From Nocardia acididurans (lineage in GTDB: Bacteria; Actinomycetota; Actinomycetes; Mycobacteriales; Mycobacteriaceae), in contig NZ_JAERRJ010000003.1 in the NCBI RefSeq assembly GCF_016741815.1, forward strand, positions 496,001 through 560,000: a stretch of 64,000 nt of DNA. The letters are read 5' to 3'. Position 1 is the stretch's first letter, and each line of letters begins with the position of its first letter. The position numbers were made by a program, and so were the translations under genes. Shown here one piece after another: positions 6,510 to 14,939 of this stretch. The notes beneath the pieces are model-generated. The model had not been told where the DNA came from. It saw nothing but the letters and a program-made list of their open reading frames with translations, and searched no databases.

Positions 6510-8243
6510 ATGGCAGGCAGCAAGAAATCCTCAACCTCGCGTATCGCCACCGACACGGCCGAATGGCGACAGGACGTGCGGGTAGGGACTTACACCCGCC
6601 GCTCCACCACCGAAGACAACCAGCCCTACTCCATCGACGCCCAAGACGCCCGGCTGGCCTCCTACATCGATTCCCAACCCGGCTGGCGACACACGACGTC
6701 GTTCACCGACGACGCTTCCGGCGCGAGCACCGAACGCCCCGGCCTGCAACGCGCGCTGCACGCCGCGCGTGCCGGGCTCATCGATGTGCTTGTGGTCTAC
6801 CGTGTCGACCGCTTCTCTCGCAGCCTGCGTGACCTGGTCACCCTGCTCGACGAGCTGGACCGGGCCAGAGTCGTGTTCCGCTCGGCCACAGAACCATTCG
6901 ATACCTCCACTCCCATGGGTCGCATGCTGGTGCAGATGTTGGGCATGTTCGCCCAGTTCGAACGCGACACCATCATCGACCGCGTCATCGCCGGAATGGA
7001 ACGCAAAGCCGCCAAAGGACTTTGGAAGGGCGGCAAACGGCCCTACGGATACCGGGTCGACAAAACCACCCAAACCCTCATCGTGGACGACGCCGAAGCC
7101 ATGGTCGTGCGCACGATCTTCGACCTCTACGCCTGCCGCCGCCTCGGTGCGCGGGCCGTCGCCGCTGAGCTGAACACACGCGGGCATCGAGCCAGCACCG
7201 GCCGCGAATGGTCCGGCCACCACGTCCTGCGAATCCTCAACAACCGGATCTACCTCGGCGAGTTGACCTTCCGCGACACCACCGTCACCGGCACCCACCC
7301 CGCCCTCATCGACATCGACATCTTCGACCGTGCTCAATCAGTCCTCGAAGCCCGCGGGGAGTCCCACGCCCACCGCGCCGCCAACTCATCGGACTACCTC
7401 CTCACCGGCCGCCTGCGCTGCCCGCGCTGCGGGCGCTCCATGATCGGCACCCGCGCCACCGGACGCTCCCGCACCTACCGCTACTACACCTGCTTCAACC
7501 GCGCCCGCTACAACAGCGACAAATGTGACTTCACCCGACTCGACGCCGACTCCGTCGACGGCGCCGTACTCGAAGCCCTGGGCAAGTTCTACCGCACCCG
7601 CCACGACCTGATCAGCCAAGCCATCCACGCGCAACAGCGACACCACCGAAACGCCAGCAGCGACACCCGCCCTGAACTGGCCAGCGTCACCGCCGAACTT
7701 GCCAAGGCACAGCAGGCGATCGACCGCTATCTGAACGCCTTCGAAACCGGCACCCTCGATCCCGAGCTCATCGCCGGACGACTCGGCGAATTACGCGCCA
7801 AGGCAACCCAGCTCACCACCCGCCGCGACCAACTGACCGCGACCCTGGCGAATGAACCCACGGCCCCGGAACCCGCCACGCTGGATGGCATCGCCGACCA
7901 CATCGCGGAAATCATTGCCACCGGCACCCGAACCCAAGCCAAGGCACTCATCGAGACCCTCGTCGCCCAGGTCGCCATCACCGGCCCCAATCGCCTCGTC
8001 CCCACGTTCCGCATCCCCCAACCCGGAAACGACATTGGGGCTGGTACCGCTTCTGCGGTACCAGCCCCAATGGAGTCGGTTCGTGTAATGACACGATTGG
8101 TGGAGCTAAGGGGACTCGAACCCCTGACCCCCACACTGCCAGTGTGGTGCGCTACCAGCTGCGCCATAGCCCCGTGTTCAGTTTTCGCTCGCGGGGCGTG
8201 CCCCGCTTGCCTGAACGAAGTTACACGACACGCGCGGGAGTAA
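6510..8243 (+). CDS. Large serine recombinase (integrase) whose ORF reads through tRNA-Ala
   Basis: The resolvase domain covers about residues 24-170, with the nucleophile in Y-T-R-R-S (Ser32), V-Y-R-V-D-R-F-S-R-S and Q-F-E-R-D. A recombinase domain (about 190-290, with G-K-R-P-Y-G-Y) follows, then a zinc ribbon (C-P-R-C-G near 300, Cys-x-Cys partners about 25-40 residues later) and a coiled coil. It would catalyse site-specific integration and excision. ATG 6510 is chosen for the AAGGA 8 bases upstream; ATG 6492 is also possible. Homology should end near residue 510; the last ~48 residues come from a hairpin flank and from the antisense strand of tRNA-Ala, so the stop at 8241 belongs to chromosomal DNA. 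Another C-terminus is expected in the excised form. Confidence 0.9.
   Translation: MAGSKKSSTSRIATDTAEWRQDVRVGTYTRRSTTEDNQPYSIDAQDARLASYIDSQPGWRHTTSFTDDASGASTERPGLQRALHAARAGLIDVLVVYRVDRFSRSLRDLVTLLDELDRARVVFRSATEPFDTSTPMGRMLVQMLGMFAQFERDTIIDRVIAGMERKAAKGLWKGGKRPYGYRVDKTTQTLIVDDAEAMVVRTIFDLYACRRLGARAVAAELNTRGHRASTGREWSGHHVLRILNNRIYLGELTFRDTTVTGTHPALIDIDIFDRAQSVLEARGESHAHRAANSSDYLLTGRLRCPRCGRSMIGTRATGRSRTYRYYTCFNRARYNSDKCDFTRLDADSVDGAVLEALGKFYRTRHDLISQAIHAQQRHHRNASSDTRPELASVTAELAKAQQAIDRYLNAFETGTLDPELIAGRLGELRAKATQLTTRRDQLTATLANEPTAPEPATLDGIADHIAEIIATGTRTQAKALIETLVAQVAITGPNRLVPTFRIPQPGNDIGAGTASAVPAPMESVRVMTRLVELRGLEPLTPTLPVWCATSCAIAPCSVFARGACPACLNEVTRHARE
8033..8072 (-). terminator. 18-bp perfect hairpin between recombinase and tRNA-Ala
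   Basis: The arm CATTGGGGCTGGTACCGC and its exact complement are separated by the 4-base loop TTCT. It begins 25 bp beyond the tRNA 3' end, so it may be the transcription terminator of the tRNA on the minus strand, although there is no T-run. It also lies inside the recombinase ORF, and because it is close to the expected crossover it could be part of the attachment site. Confidence 0.5.
8098..8173 (-). tRNA. tRNA-Ala (anticodon GGC)
   Basis: The 76-base cloverleaf has acceptor GGGGCTA paired with TAGCTCC (one G-U), discriminator A and an encoded CCA. The anticodon arm CCACACTGGCAGTGTGG carries GGC, reading GCC alanine codons. The T arm is CAGGG-TTCGAGT-CCCTT-like. The 3' end faces the serine recombinase and is the probable insertion site of the element. 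Confidence 0.93.
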
Positions 8244-8300
8244 CCAAATCGCCTGGATAGAGGGTGGCGGGGGCGATCATATGGGCGTAGGGTCGAACAC

Positions 8301-10106
8301 ATGTTCGACAGCCGAGAGGTGGAGGCGATGGGCGACGAGGAGCTGATCGACGCGCTGCGACGGGCACACGGGGCGGCGGCGTTCGCGCAATCGGCGGAGG
8401 TTACCGCCATCCGGGAGGTGTATCGCAGACATCGGGCCGAGAATGCCGCGCCGGGGGCGGGCGGGGTGCGGGCCGGGGAGTTCGCGGCCGCCGAAGTGGC
8501 GGTGGCGGTACGGGTTTCGGAAGGAGTGGCCACGGCGATGATCGATCTGGGGCTGGCGCTGGATTCGCTGCCGCTGACGCGGAAGGCGTTCGCGTCCGGG
8601 CGGATCGATCTGTCCCGGGTGCAGGTGATCACCGACAGTATGCGCGGACTGACAGCGGAGGTGCGAGAAGCGTTGGAGCCCAAGCTCATCGAAGCCGCGG
8701 TGCGGTCGGATCCGGCACGGCTGCGGCAGACCGCGCGGCGCTGGGTGGCGCGCCTGGATCCCAACGGCGAACAGCGCCGCCGCGAGGAGCGCGAGGACGA
8801 CCGCGACATCCGCATCCGCGCCATGCAGGACGGTATGGCGGTTTTCGACGGTCTGCTCCCCGCCGCCGGCGCTCAGACCCTGGCCATGCGCCTGCGCGAG
8901 ATGAGCCTGCAGGTGTGCGAGGGCGACCCGCGCAGCATGCCCCAGCGCCGGGCCGACGCCCTGGTCGCCCTCGCCGACGGCTCCGCCCGCCTGCGCTGCG
9001 GCTGCGGCCGGGGGAGGTACTGCCCCAAATCCGCGACCCCCACCACCCCGCGCCGCCCGCTCATCCATATCGGCGTCCCCGCCGAAACCCTCCTCGGCCT
9101 GCGCGACGACCCCGCCTACCTCTCCGGCTACGGCCCCATCGACGCCGCCCTCGCCCGCACCCTCGCCGAACACGCCCGCTTCCAGGTGATTCCGGAGTAC
9201 TTCGTCCCCGCCGAGACCGAGCCGGAACCCGAGCACACCGAAACCGACTCCAGCGCAGCAGTTTCAACGGCCGGCGACACCGATCCAGCCGCGGCGAAAG
9301 ACCGGGAGCCGAAGGCCCGGCCACATGGGCGCGGGGCCGAGCGGCTCACCGGTGGCCTGCGAGGGGCCGAGCGGCACATCGGTGGCCGCGACGCGGCGGA
9401 CGCGCCCGCCCGAAGCCGAGGCACGGCGGACGCGCCCGCCCGAAGCCGAGGCACGGCGGACGCGCCCGCCCGAAGCCGGGGCACGGCGGAGACGCCCGCT
9501 CGCGGCCGAGACGTCTCGGAGTTGCCGCCCCGGGGCCGGGGTATCGCGCCCGCACCGTGGGAACGTGCCGCTGCCACGAAACATATTGCCGTGCGCCCGT
9601 TTTCGTCCGCGCCGCCGCGCGAGGTCCGCGCCGTGGACGGCATGTGCCGCTTCCCGGACTGCGGTATGCCCGCCGCCGAAACCGTTCTCGCCCAGTTCGG
9701 TCCGCTCCCACCCGGCCTCGCCTCAGGTCCCGGCGCGGCGTCCCGGGCCATCCTCTGCACCCATCACCATCGACTGAAGATGCTGGCGGACAAGGGAAAA
9801 CAGCCCTGGCGCGTCTATCTGGCCGACTCCGACACCCTGCGCTGGGTGGACCCCAGCGGCGAATCCCACGAGACGGTCCGCGAGGGCGCTCGATACCTGT
9901 TCCCGCACACCGATATCGACGCACCCACGCCGCCGCCGCTGCGCGCGGTTCCGGAACCGGTGGAGGAGCCCGCCCGGCCGCTCCCCTTCACCGCCGACCT
10001 GGCCTACCCGATGGACGACCACATCCTCATCCACCCGCAGCTCTCCCGCTGCACCCCGGAGAACGACATCCCCGAACCGCCGGCGGCCCGCGCCGCGAAC
10101 GGCTGA
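8301..10106 (+). CDS. DUF222 / REP13E12-family protein with degenerate HNH region
   Basis: The protein has 601 residues. The N-terminal ~300 residues are a DUF222 domain typical of the mycobacterial 13E12 repeat family. A low-complexity Pro/Ala/Arg linker follows and includes four copies of a 10-residue unit (ADAPARSRGT-like), encoded by a 30-bp tandem repeat. The C-terminal HNH-like module starts at V-D-G-M-C-R-F-P-D-C-G and ends at C-T-H-H-H-R-L-K, but the central D-H of the usual L-D-H-V-x-P motif is replaced by Q-F-G-P-L, so cleavage activity is doubtful. Family members are repeated in actinobacterial genomes, and in M. tuberculosis they host the phiRv1 attachment site. Function in the cell is not established. 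Confidence 0.8.
   Translation: MFDSREVEAMGDEELIDALRRAHGAAAFAQSAEVTAIREVYRRHRAENAAPGAGGVRAGEFAAAEVAVAVRVSEGVATAMIDLGLALDSLPLTRKAFASGRIDLSRVQVITDSMRGLTAEVREALEPKLIEAAVRSDPARLRQTARRWVARLDPNGEQRRREEREDDRDIRIRAMQDGMAVFDGLLPAAGAQTLAMRLREMSLQVCEGDPRSMPQRRADALVALADGSARLRCGCGRGRYCPKSATPTTPRRPLIHIGVPAETLLGLRDDPAYLSGYGPIDAALARTLAEHARFQVIPEYFVPAETEPEPEHTETDSSAAVSTAGDTDPAAAKDREPKARPHGRGAERLTGGLRGAERHIGGRDAADAPARSRGTADAPARSRGTADAPARSRGTAETPARGRDVSELPPRGRGIAPAPWERAAATKHIAVRPFSSAPPREVRAVDGMCRFPDCGMPAAETVLAQFGPLPPGLASGPGAASRAILCTHHHRLKMLADKGKQPWRVYLADSDTLRWVDPSGESHETVREGARYLFPHTDIDAPTPPPLRAVPEPVEEPARPLPFTADLAYPMDDHILIHPQLSRCTPENDIPEPPAARAANG
9391..9510 (+). repeat. 30-bp tandem repeat inside the DUF222 gene
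   Basis: Three near-identical 30-bp units (9391-9420, 9421-9450, 9451-9480) and a fourth degenerate unit (9481-9510) encode 10-residue A/P/R/S-rich repeats in the linker before the HNH-like module. The units are contiguous, without spacers, and keep frame, so copy number may vary between strains without disrupting the protein. Confidence 0.9.
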
Positions 10107-10214
10107 CGCAACCGCACCGAGCCACGGAGCCGTATCCCGCAGAGCGGTTCCGTCCCCGGGGTGCGGCCCACCCGAGCACCCCCTGCAGGGCCGCACCCCA
10201 CCCGCTTCCGGGAA

Positions 10215-10958
10215 CTACCCGGCCGCGTTCACGACCCAGTCGTCGTTCTGCCAGTCGACCTTCTTGTCGTCGAGGAAGACCGACGGCGTCGCGGCCTTCC
10301 CGCCGAGCTCGGCCTCGAGCGCCTTCAGGGCCGCCTCGGCATGGTTGCGGGCGGTGTCCACCCGCTGACCGGTGCTGATGCAGCGCACCACCTCATCCGA
10401 GGCCCCGGCGTCCTTGGCGATGGTGGCCAGGGTCTGGTTGTCGTGGTCCGCGCCGCGTTCCTCGGGCTGCCGGGTGGTGAAGAGCGCCTCGTGGAATCGG
10501 GAGTACAGCGGCCCGTCACCGGCCTGGGCCACGCACTCGTTGGCGGCGATGGCGCGCGTCGAGTAGTCCTTGCTGCGCGAGGCCGAGTCGAGGAAATTGA
10601 CCAGCCGGTAGCGGACCGCGAACTTCCCCTCGTCGATCTGCTGGGCGATCTCCTGGCCGAAGATCTTCTCCAGGTGACCGCAGGCCGGGCACAGCGGATC
10701 CTCGAAGATCTCAACGGTTTTCGCCACCCCGGGCTTGCCGAGGACGATCGCGCCGTCGGAGTCCAGGGCCACGCTGACCGCCGCGTCGCGCACCGCGCCG
10801 TAGCCGTCGTTGCGGGGCGAGTCGCTCCCGCGGTTCCACTGGTAGACCGCGAAGACGATCGCCGCGACCACGACGAGCGCCAGGGCTCCGAGCGCGTAGG
10901 TGGTCTTGCTGGAAACCGGCTGCGGGGTGTGCTTCGAAGACGATTGGCTCACGGCCAC
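10215..10958 (-). CDS. Membrane-anchored DsbA-like thioredoxin-fold oxidoreductase
   Basis: The protein has 247 residues. An N-terminal transmembrane anchor (about 17-40) precedes a thioredoxin/DsbA fold facing the cell exterior. The active site is C-P-A-C in E-D-P-L-C-P-A-C-G-H (near residue 90), and a cis-Pro loop A-T-P-S-V-F-L-D lies near the C-terminus. Such proteins introduce or isomerise disulphides in secreted proteins. The GTG at 10958 is chosen because GGGG lies 7 bases upstream; GTGs at 10961 and 10952 are alternatives. It lies 52 bp downstream of the MFS gene on the same strand. Confidence 0.85.
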   Translation of the reverse strand: MAVSQSSSKHTPQPVSSKTTYALGALALVVVAAIVFAVYQWNRGSDSPRNDGYGAVRDAAVSVALDSDGAIVLGKPGVAKTVEIFEDPLCPACGHLEKIFGQEIAQQIDEGKFAVRYRLVNFLDSASRSKDYSTRAIAANECVAQAGDGPLYSRFHEALFTTRQPEERGADHDNQTLATIAKDAGASDEVVRCISTGQRVDTARNHAEAALKALEAELGGKAATPSVFLDDKKVDWQNDDWVVNAAG

Positions 10959-11010
10959 CACTCTGCCCCAACCCACCCCGCCCCGGTACCGGTGGGGTGG
11001 GACTGGCGGC

Positions 11011-12237
11011 CTAGGCGGGCATCGAGACAGCGGCTTCCTTGCGCCGCAGGGTTTCCGGCGTGACCACCCAGAGCGCGGAGGCCGAGGCCAGGATGACACC
11101 GGTGACCAGGAGAGCCAGCCCGTAGGAGACATTGTCGGCCAGCAGCCCGATGGCATAGGGGCCGAGGAAGGTGCCCAGGTCACCCGCCATCTGATAGCCC
11201 GCGAGCACGGGCCCGCCCCGGGTGCTGGGGCCGACCACATCCGCCACGGACGCCTGCAGCGCCGGGGAGAACACACCCGAGCCGATACCCGCGACGCAGG
11301 AGGCGACCATGAACCAGATCAGGTTGGGCGCGAGCCCCAACCCGGCGGTGCCGATCGCACAGATCAGGGTGCCCGCGATCAGGAAAGGCTTGCGGCCCAG
11401 TTGATCCGACCACCGTCCGGACAGGAACAGCACCGCGGCATTGCCGATGGCGAACACGGTCAGCGCCACACCGGCCATGCCCGCGCCCTCGTCGAGCACT
11501 TCGACCACGATGAGCGGCACCAGCGCCATGCGGACGCCGAAAACGGCTGCGCCGTTGCCGAAGTTGGCCCACAGCGCCGCCCGGTACTCGGGCCGCGCGA
11601 AGCCGTCCCGGAAGGTCATGACCTTCATGCCGTGCACCGTCTCCGGCTGCACCAGCGGCGAATCCTTCAGCGCCACATACACGATCAGGCTCGCGACGAG
11701 CAGCGCCACGCAGTAGATGAGGAACGGCGCCCGCAGTCCCAGGAAGGTCAGCGCGCCGCCCACCAGCGGCCCCGCGATGGAGCCGATCAGAAAGCTGGTG
11801 GAGTAGATGCCGGAGATCCGCCCGCGTTCGGCGGGCGGCGACATGCGGATCACCAGCGCCAGCGAGGACACCGTGAACATGGTCGACCCGATGCCGCCCA
11901 GCGACCGCAGCACCAGCAGTTGCCAGTACGTCTGCGCGAACGCGCACGCGCCCGTGGACACCGCGACGATGACCAGCCCGGTCAGATAGACCGGCCGCTC
12001 CCCCAGCCGCTGCATGAGCTTGCCGCTCATGGGCGCGAACACCAGCCGCATCAGCGCGAAGGCGCTCACGATGAAGGAGGCGGCCGCCACGCCCACCCCG
12101 AAACTGCGGGCGAACTGTGGCAGCGCCGGTGCGACGAGCCCGAATCCGATGGCGATGGTGAAGGCGGACCCCACCAGCACCCAGATTTCGACGGGTACCG
12201 AATGACGCTGGGCGGTGGAGCCCTTCGAACTACTCAC
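11011..12237 (-). CDS. MFS transporter (DHA1-type drug/metabolite exporter)
   Basis: The protein has 408 residues and 12 predicted membrane helices. The loop 2-3 motif appears as G-K-L-M-Q-R-L-G-E-R-P, with a second copy G-R-W-S-D-Q-L-G-R-K between helices 8 and 9, and motif C-like G-S-I-A-G-P-L-V-G-G in helix 5. It belongs to the proton-driven DHA1 efflux group; the substrate is unknown. The GTG start overlaps the last 8 bases of pgm, so the two are co-transcribed and probably translationally coupled. Confidence 0.85.
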   Translation of the reverse strand: MSSSKGSTAQRHSVPVEIWVLVGSAFTIAIGFGLVAPALPQFARSFGVGVAAASFIVSAFALMRLVFAPMSGKLMQRLGERPVYLTGLVIVAVSTGACAFAQTYWQLLVLRSLGGIGSTMFTVSSLALVIRMSPPAERGRISGIYSTSFLIGSIAGPLVGGALTFLGLRAPFLIYCVALLVASLIVYVALKDSPLVQPETVHGMKVMTFRDGFARPEYRAALWANFGNGAAVFGVRMALVPLIVVEVLDEGAGMAGVALTVFAIGNAAVLFLSGRWSDQLGRKPFLIAGTLICAIGTAGLGLAPNLIWFMVASCVAGIGSGVFSPALQASVADVVGPSTRGGPVLAGYQMAGDLGTFLGPYAIGLLADNVSYGLALLVTGVILASASALWVVTPETLRRKEAAVSMPA

Positions 12238-13870
12238 CGGATAGCGCCCGTCCCACCACTTCCTCCGCGGCCGCCTGCACCTGCGCGAGGTGCTCGGGGC
12301 CTTGGAACGATTCCGCGTAGATCTTGTACTTGTCCTCGGTGCCCGAGGGACGGGCGGCGAACCAGGCGTTCTCGGTGACGACCTTGACGCCGCCGAGCGC
12401 TGCGCCGTTGCCCCGGGCGCGGGTCTGGATGCCGGTGATGGGCTCGCCGGCGATCTCTGTCGCGGTGATCATGTCGGGCGTCAACGCCGCGAGGCGGGAT
12501 TTCTGTTCCGCGGTGGCATTGGCGTCCACCCGCGTGTAGGCCGGGGAGCCGTAGCGCTTCTCGAGTTCGGCGTAGCGGGTGGACGGGCTCTGCCCGGTGA
12601 CGGCGGTGATCTCCGCGGCCAGCAGGGCGAGCAGGATGCCGTCCTTGTCGGTGGTCCACACGGTGCCGTCCATGCGCAGGAACGAGGCTCCGGCGGATTC
12701 CTCGCCGCCGAAAGCCAGGCTGCCGCTGAACAATCCGGGCACGAACCATTTGAACCCGACCGGCACCTCGTACACGTCGCGGCCCAGCACGCCGACCACG
12801 CGGTCGATCATGGAGGAGGTCACCACGGTCTTGCCGATCTTGGTCAGCGCGTCCCAGCCCATCCGGTTGGCGATCAGGTATTCGATCGCCACCGCCAGAT
12901 AGTGGTTCGGGTTCATCAGTCCCGCATCGGGAGTCACGATCCCGTGCCGGTCCGCGTCCGCGTCGTTACCGGTGGAGATGTCGTAGTCGTCGCGAATCGC
13001 GACCAGCGACGCCATGGCATAGCGCGAGGACGGATCCATCCGGATCCGCCCGTCGGCGTCCAATGTCATGAATCGCCAGGTGGGATCGACGAACGGATTC
13101 ACGACCTCGAGTTCGAGGTCGTAGCGCTGCCCGATCTCCTCCCAGTAATCCACGGAAGCCCCGCCCATGGGGTCCGCGCCCAACCGAATCCCGGCGCCGC
13201 GAATGGCATCCAGGTTCAGCACGTTGGGTAGGTCCCCGATGTAGCGGTCCAGGTAGTCGTAGCGCTCCACCTTGGTGGCCAGCGCATGCGCGAGGCTGGT
13301 GCGGCGCACCTCCGAAAGCCCGTTGCGCAGCAGCTCGTTGGCGCGCGCGGCGATGGCGTCGGTGGCCACGGTGTCGGCCGGTCCGCCGTGCGGCGGGTTG
13401 TATTTGAAGCCGCCGTCGCGCGGCGGATTGTGCGAGGGCGTCACCACGATGCCGTCGGCCTGATGCCGGGTGCCGCCGCGATTGTGCCGCAGCACGGCGT
13501 GGCTCAAAGCCGGTGTGGGCGTGTACCTGTCGCGCGCGTCGATGACGGCGGTGACGTCATTGGCGGCCAGCACCTCGAGCGCCGTCGTCCAGGCGGGTTC
13601 GGACAGCGCGTGCGTATCCCGCGCCAGATACACCGGCCCGGTGATGCCGCGGGTGGCCCGGTATTCCACGATCGCCTGCGTGATCGCCAGGATGTGCGCC
13701 TCGTTGAAGGCGCAGTCCAGACTCGAGCCGCGATGCCCGGAGGTGCCGAAGGACACCAGCTGCGCCGGATCCGCCGGATCCGGGATCTGGCTGTAGTACG
13801 CGGTCACCAAGTGCGCGATGTCCTCGAGGTCCGTGGCCCGAGCCGGTCGTCCGGCTCGATCGTGGGCCAT
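12230..13870 (-). CDS. pgm: Phosphoglucomutase (alpha-D-glucose phosphate-specific)
   Basis: This 546-residue enzyme interconverts glucose-1-phosphate and glucose-6-phosphate, linking glycogen/trehalose and cell-envelope sugar synthesis to glycolysis. It has all family motifs: S-F-G-T-S-G-H-R-G near residue 45, the phosphoserine loop T-P-S-H-N-P-P near 145, the metal loop D-A-D-A-D-R-H-G near 300, the sugar loop G-G-E-E-S-A-G near 390 and the phosphate site R-P-S-G-T-E-D near 510. The length is normal. The ATG at 13870 follows GGGAGG with 7-base spacing. Confidence 0.95.
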   Translation of the reverse strand: MAHDRAGRPARATDLEDIAHLVTAYYSQIPDPADPAQLVSFGTSGHRGSSLDCAFNEAHILAITQAIVEYRATRGITGPVYLARDTHALSEPAWTTALEVLAANDVTAVIDARDRYTPTPALSHAVLRHNRGGTRHQADGIVVTPSHNPPRDGGFKYNPPHGGPADTVATDAIAARANELLRNGLSEVRRTSLAHALATKVERYDYLDRYIGDLPNVLNLDAIRGAGIRLGADPMGGASVDYWEEIGQRYDLELEVVNPFVDPTWRFMTLDADGRIRMDPSSRYAMASLVAIRDDYDISTGNDADADRHGIVTPDAGLMNPNHYLAVAIEYLIANRMGWDALTKIGKTVVTSSMIDRVVGVLGRDVYEVPVGFKWFVPGLFSGSLAFGGEESAGASFLRMDGTVWTTDKDGILLALLAAEITAVTGQSPSTRYAELEKRYGSPAYTRVDANATAEQKSRLAALTPDMITATEIAGEPITGIQTRARGNGAALGGVKVVTENAWFAARPSGTEDKYKIYAESFQGPEHLAQVQAAAEEVVGRALSGE

Positions 13871-13917
13871 GCTCGCACCTCCCTTCCGTATCGCCTGTGC
13901 CCGGCTGGTCATCAGAA

Positions 13918-14280
13918 TCATGGCCACACCTGCTGCCCGAGGAAGGCACCACCGAAGGCCGCGGCCAGGCTTGCCGCAACGCCGATCACGACGTTCGCCA
14001 CCGCATAGCTGTAAGCGCCCTCCTCGACGAGTCGAACCGTTTCATAGCCGAACGTGCTGAACGTGGTCAGCGCACCGCAGAAGCCGACTCCCACGGTGGC
14101 GAGCAGCCAATGGTTCGCTCCCGCACCGATCAACGCGCCGAGAATCAGCGAGCCGGTTACGTTCACCACCAATGTGCCCAGTGGGAAGACACTAGCGAAT
14201 CGACGGGCCACCGCGCGATCCGCCAGGAAACGGGCAGGGGCGCCGAGCATGCCTCCGGCTATGACCAACAGTGCCGTCAC
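13918..14280 (-). CDS. crcB: Fluoride channel CrcB/Fluc, subunit 1
   Basis: The protein has 120 residues and four membrane helices. It carries the pore motifs N-V-T-G-S-L-I-L-G in helix 2 and C-G-A-L-T-T-F-S-T-F in helix 3. These small channels export toxic fluoride as dual-topology dimers; actinobacteria often encode two paralogues of opposite topology, as here. The GTG at 14280 is preferred because GAGG lies 8 bases upstream and the family begins at this point; the frame is open 29 codons further. No crcB riboswitch was recognised upstream. Confidence 0.85.
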   Translation of the reverse strand: MTALLVIAGGMLGAPARFLADRAVARRFASVFPLGTLVVNVTGSLILGALIGAGANHWLLATVGVGFCGALTTFSTFGYETVRLVEEGAYSYAVANVVIGVAASLAAAFGGAFLGQQVWP

Positions 14281-14441
14281 CGCCGCACCTCGTCTTCGCT
14301 GAGCAGTCTCCGCAGCCGTGACGCCGGTCGCCAGCGCGGATCCGCTTCTCTCATCGCCTGCCCCCAATCGCCGTGCCGTATCGATACTTACCGTGCTCTA
14401 GTCGCCGCGTGTGAAGCCGCGCCGCAATCCACCTCTTCGTC

Positions 14442-14843
14442 TCACCCGATCACCCGCCGCGTCGCGGCCATTCCGAGGACGACCGCGCCCACCGCGGTCA
14501 CCACCGTGCCCCCGAGATATCCGAGCGCTACAGCGCTTCGGCCCGATTCGAGCAGTGTACGAACTTCCACGGCGTAGGTGGAGAAGGTGGTGAATCCGCC
14601 CAGTACACCGACCCCGAGGAACGGGCGCGTCAGCCGATGGGGTGTCCATTTCTCGGTGATCGAAACCATCAGGACGCCGATGAGGAAACAGCCGATCACG
14701 TTGACCGCCAAGGTCGGCCACGGGATTGCGCCGGTGTGCGGCACCAGCAGGCTCACGCCGTAGCGCAGCAGGGCGCCGAGTCCGCCGCCGAGAGCGATGG
14801 CGGCCAGCAGGGTCGCGTCGATGTCGTCGCCCATGGTGCTCAC
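14442..14843 (-). CDS. crcB: Fluoride channel CrcB/Fluc, subunit 2
   Basis: The protein has 133 residues and four membrane helices, with N-V-I-G-C-F-L-I-G in helix 2 and L-G-G-F-T-T-F-S-T-Y in helix 3. It is the partner of the paralogue 161 bp downstream on the same strand and is probably co-transcribed; together they would form the antiparallel heterodimeric pore. The ATG at 14843 is kept; a second ATG lies three codons in. Confidence 0.88.
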   Translation of the reverse strand: MSTMGDDIDATLLAAIALGGGLGALLRYGVSLLVPHTGAIPWPTLAVNVIGCFLIGVLMVSITEKWTPHRLTRPFLGVGVLGGFTTFSTYAVEVRTLLESGRSAVALGYLGGTVVTAVGAVVLGMAATRRVIG

Positions 14844-14939
14844 CGCCCGCCTCTCTCTAGTTTGCTAATTAGTTGCCATTCGGCGTGTTGCTGAACCGGA
14901 ACAACACCCCGGAACTGCGAGGATAGTGCGGCTTGCCCG

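Larger units (their letters stand above)
1..8098. mobile_element. Right-hand part of an integrated genetic element ending at tRNA-Ala
   Basis: A large serine recombinase lies directly against the 3' end of a tRNA gene, which is a usual layout for actinobacterial integrative elements. The interior holds a phage/element-type XRE regulator, small unknown genes and nuclease-fold cargo, and the cargo at 1-3460 is visibly less GC-rich than the chromosome after 8300. The left attachment site was not found and is presumably outside the window, so the extent is inferred. Whether the nuclease genes belong to the same element as the recombinase is also an inference. Confidence 0.5.

Noticed and set aside
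7727..8824. Long minus-strand frame across the recombinase end and tRNA-Ala
   Set aside because: It consists of antisense coding sequence plus a translated tRNA, a typical spurious frame of high-GC DNA.
9391..9510. Direct repeats of 30 bp resembling a CRISPR array
   Set aside because: The repeats are contiguous with no unique spacers, are in frame within a coding gene and encode a repeated linker.
8301..10106. phiRv1-type attB inside the DUF222 gene
   Set aside because: The gene is intact and the recombinase lies beyond the tRNA, so the tRNA 3' end explains the insertion better.
14844..14939. Fluoride (crcB) riboswitch upstream of the crcB pair
   Set aside because: The region lacks the conserved GGCGATGG and pseudoknot segments on the minus strand.
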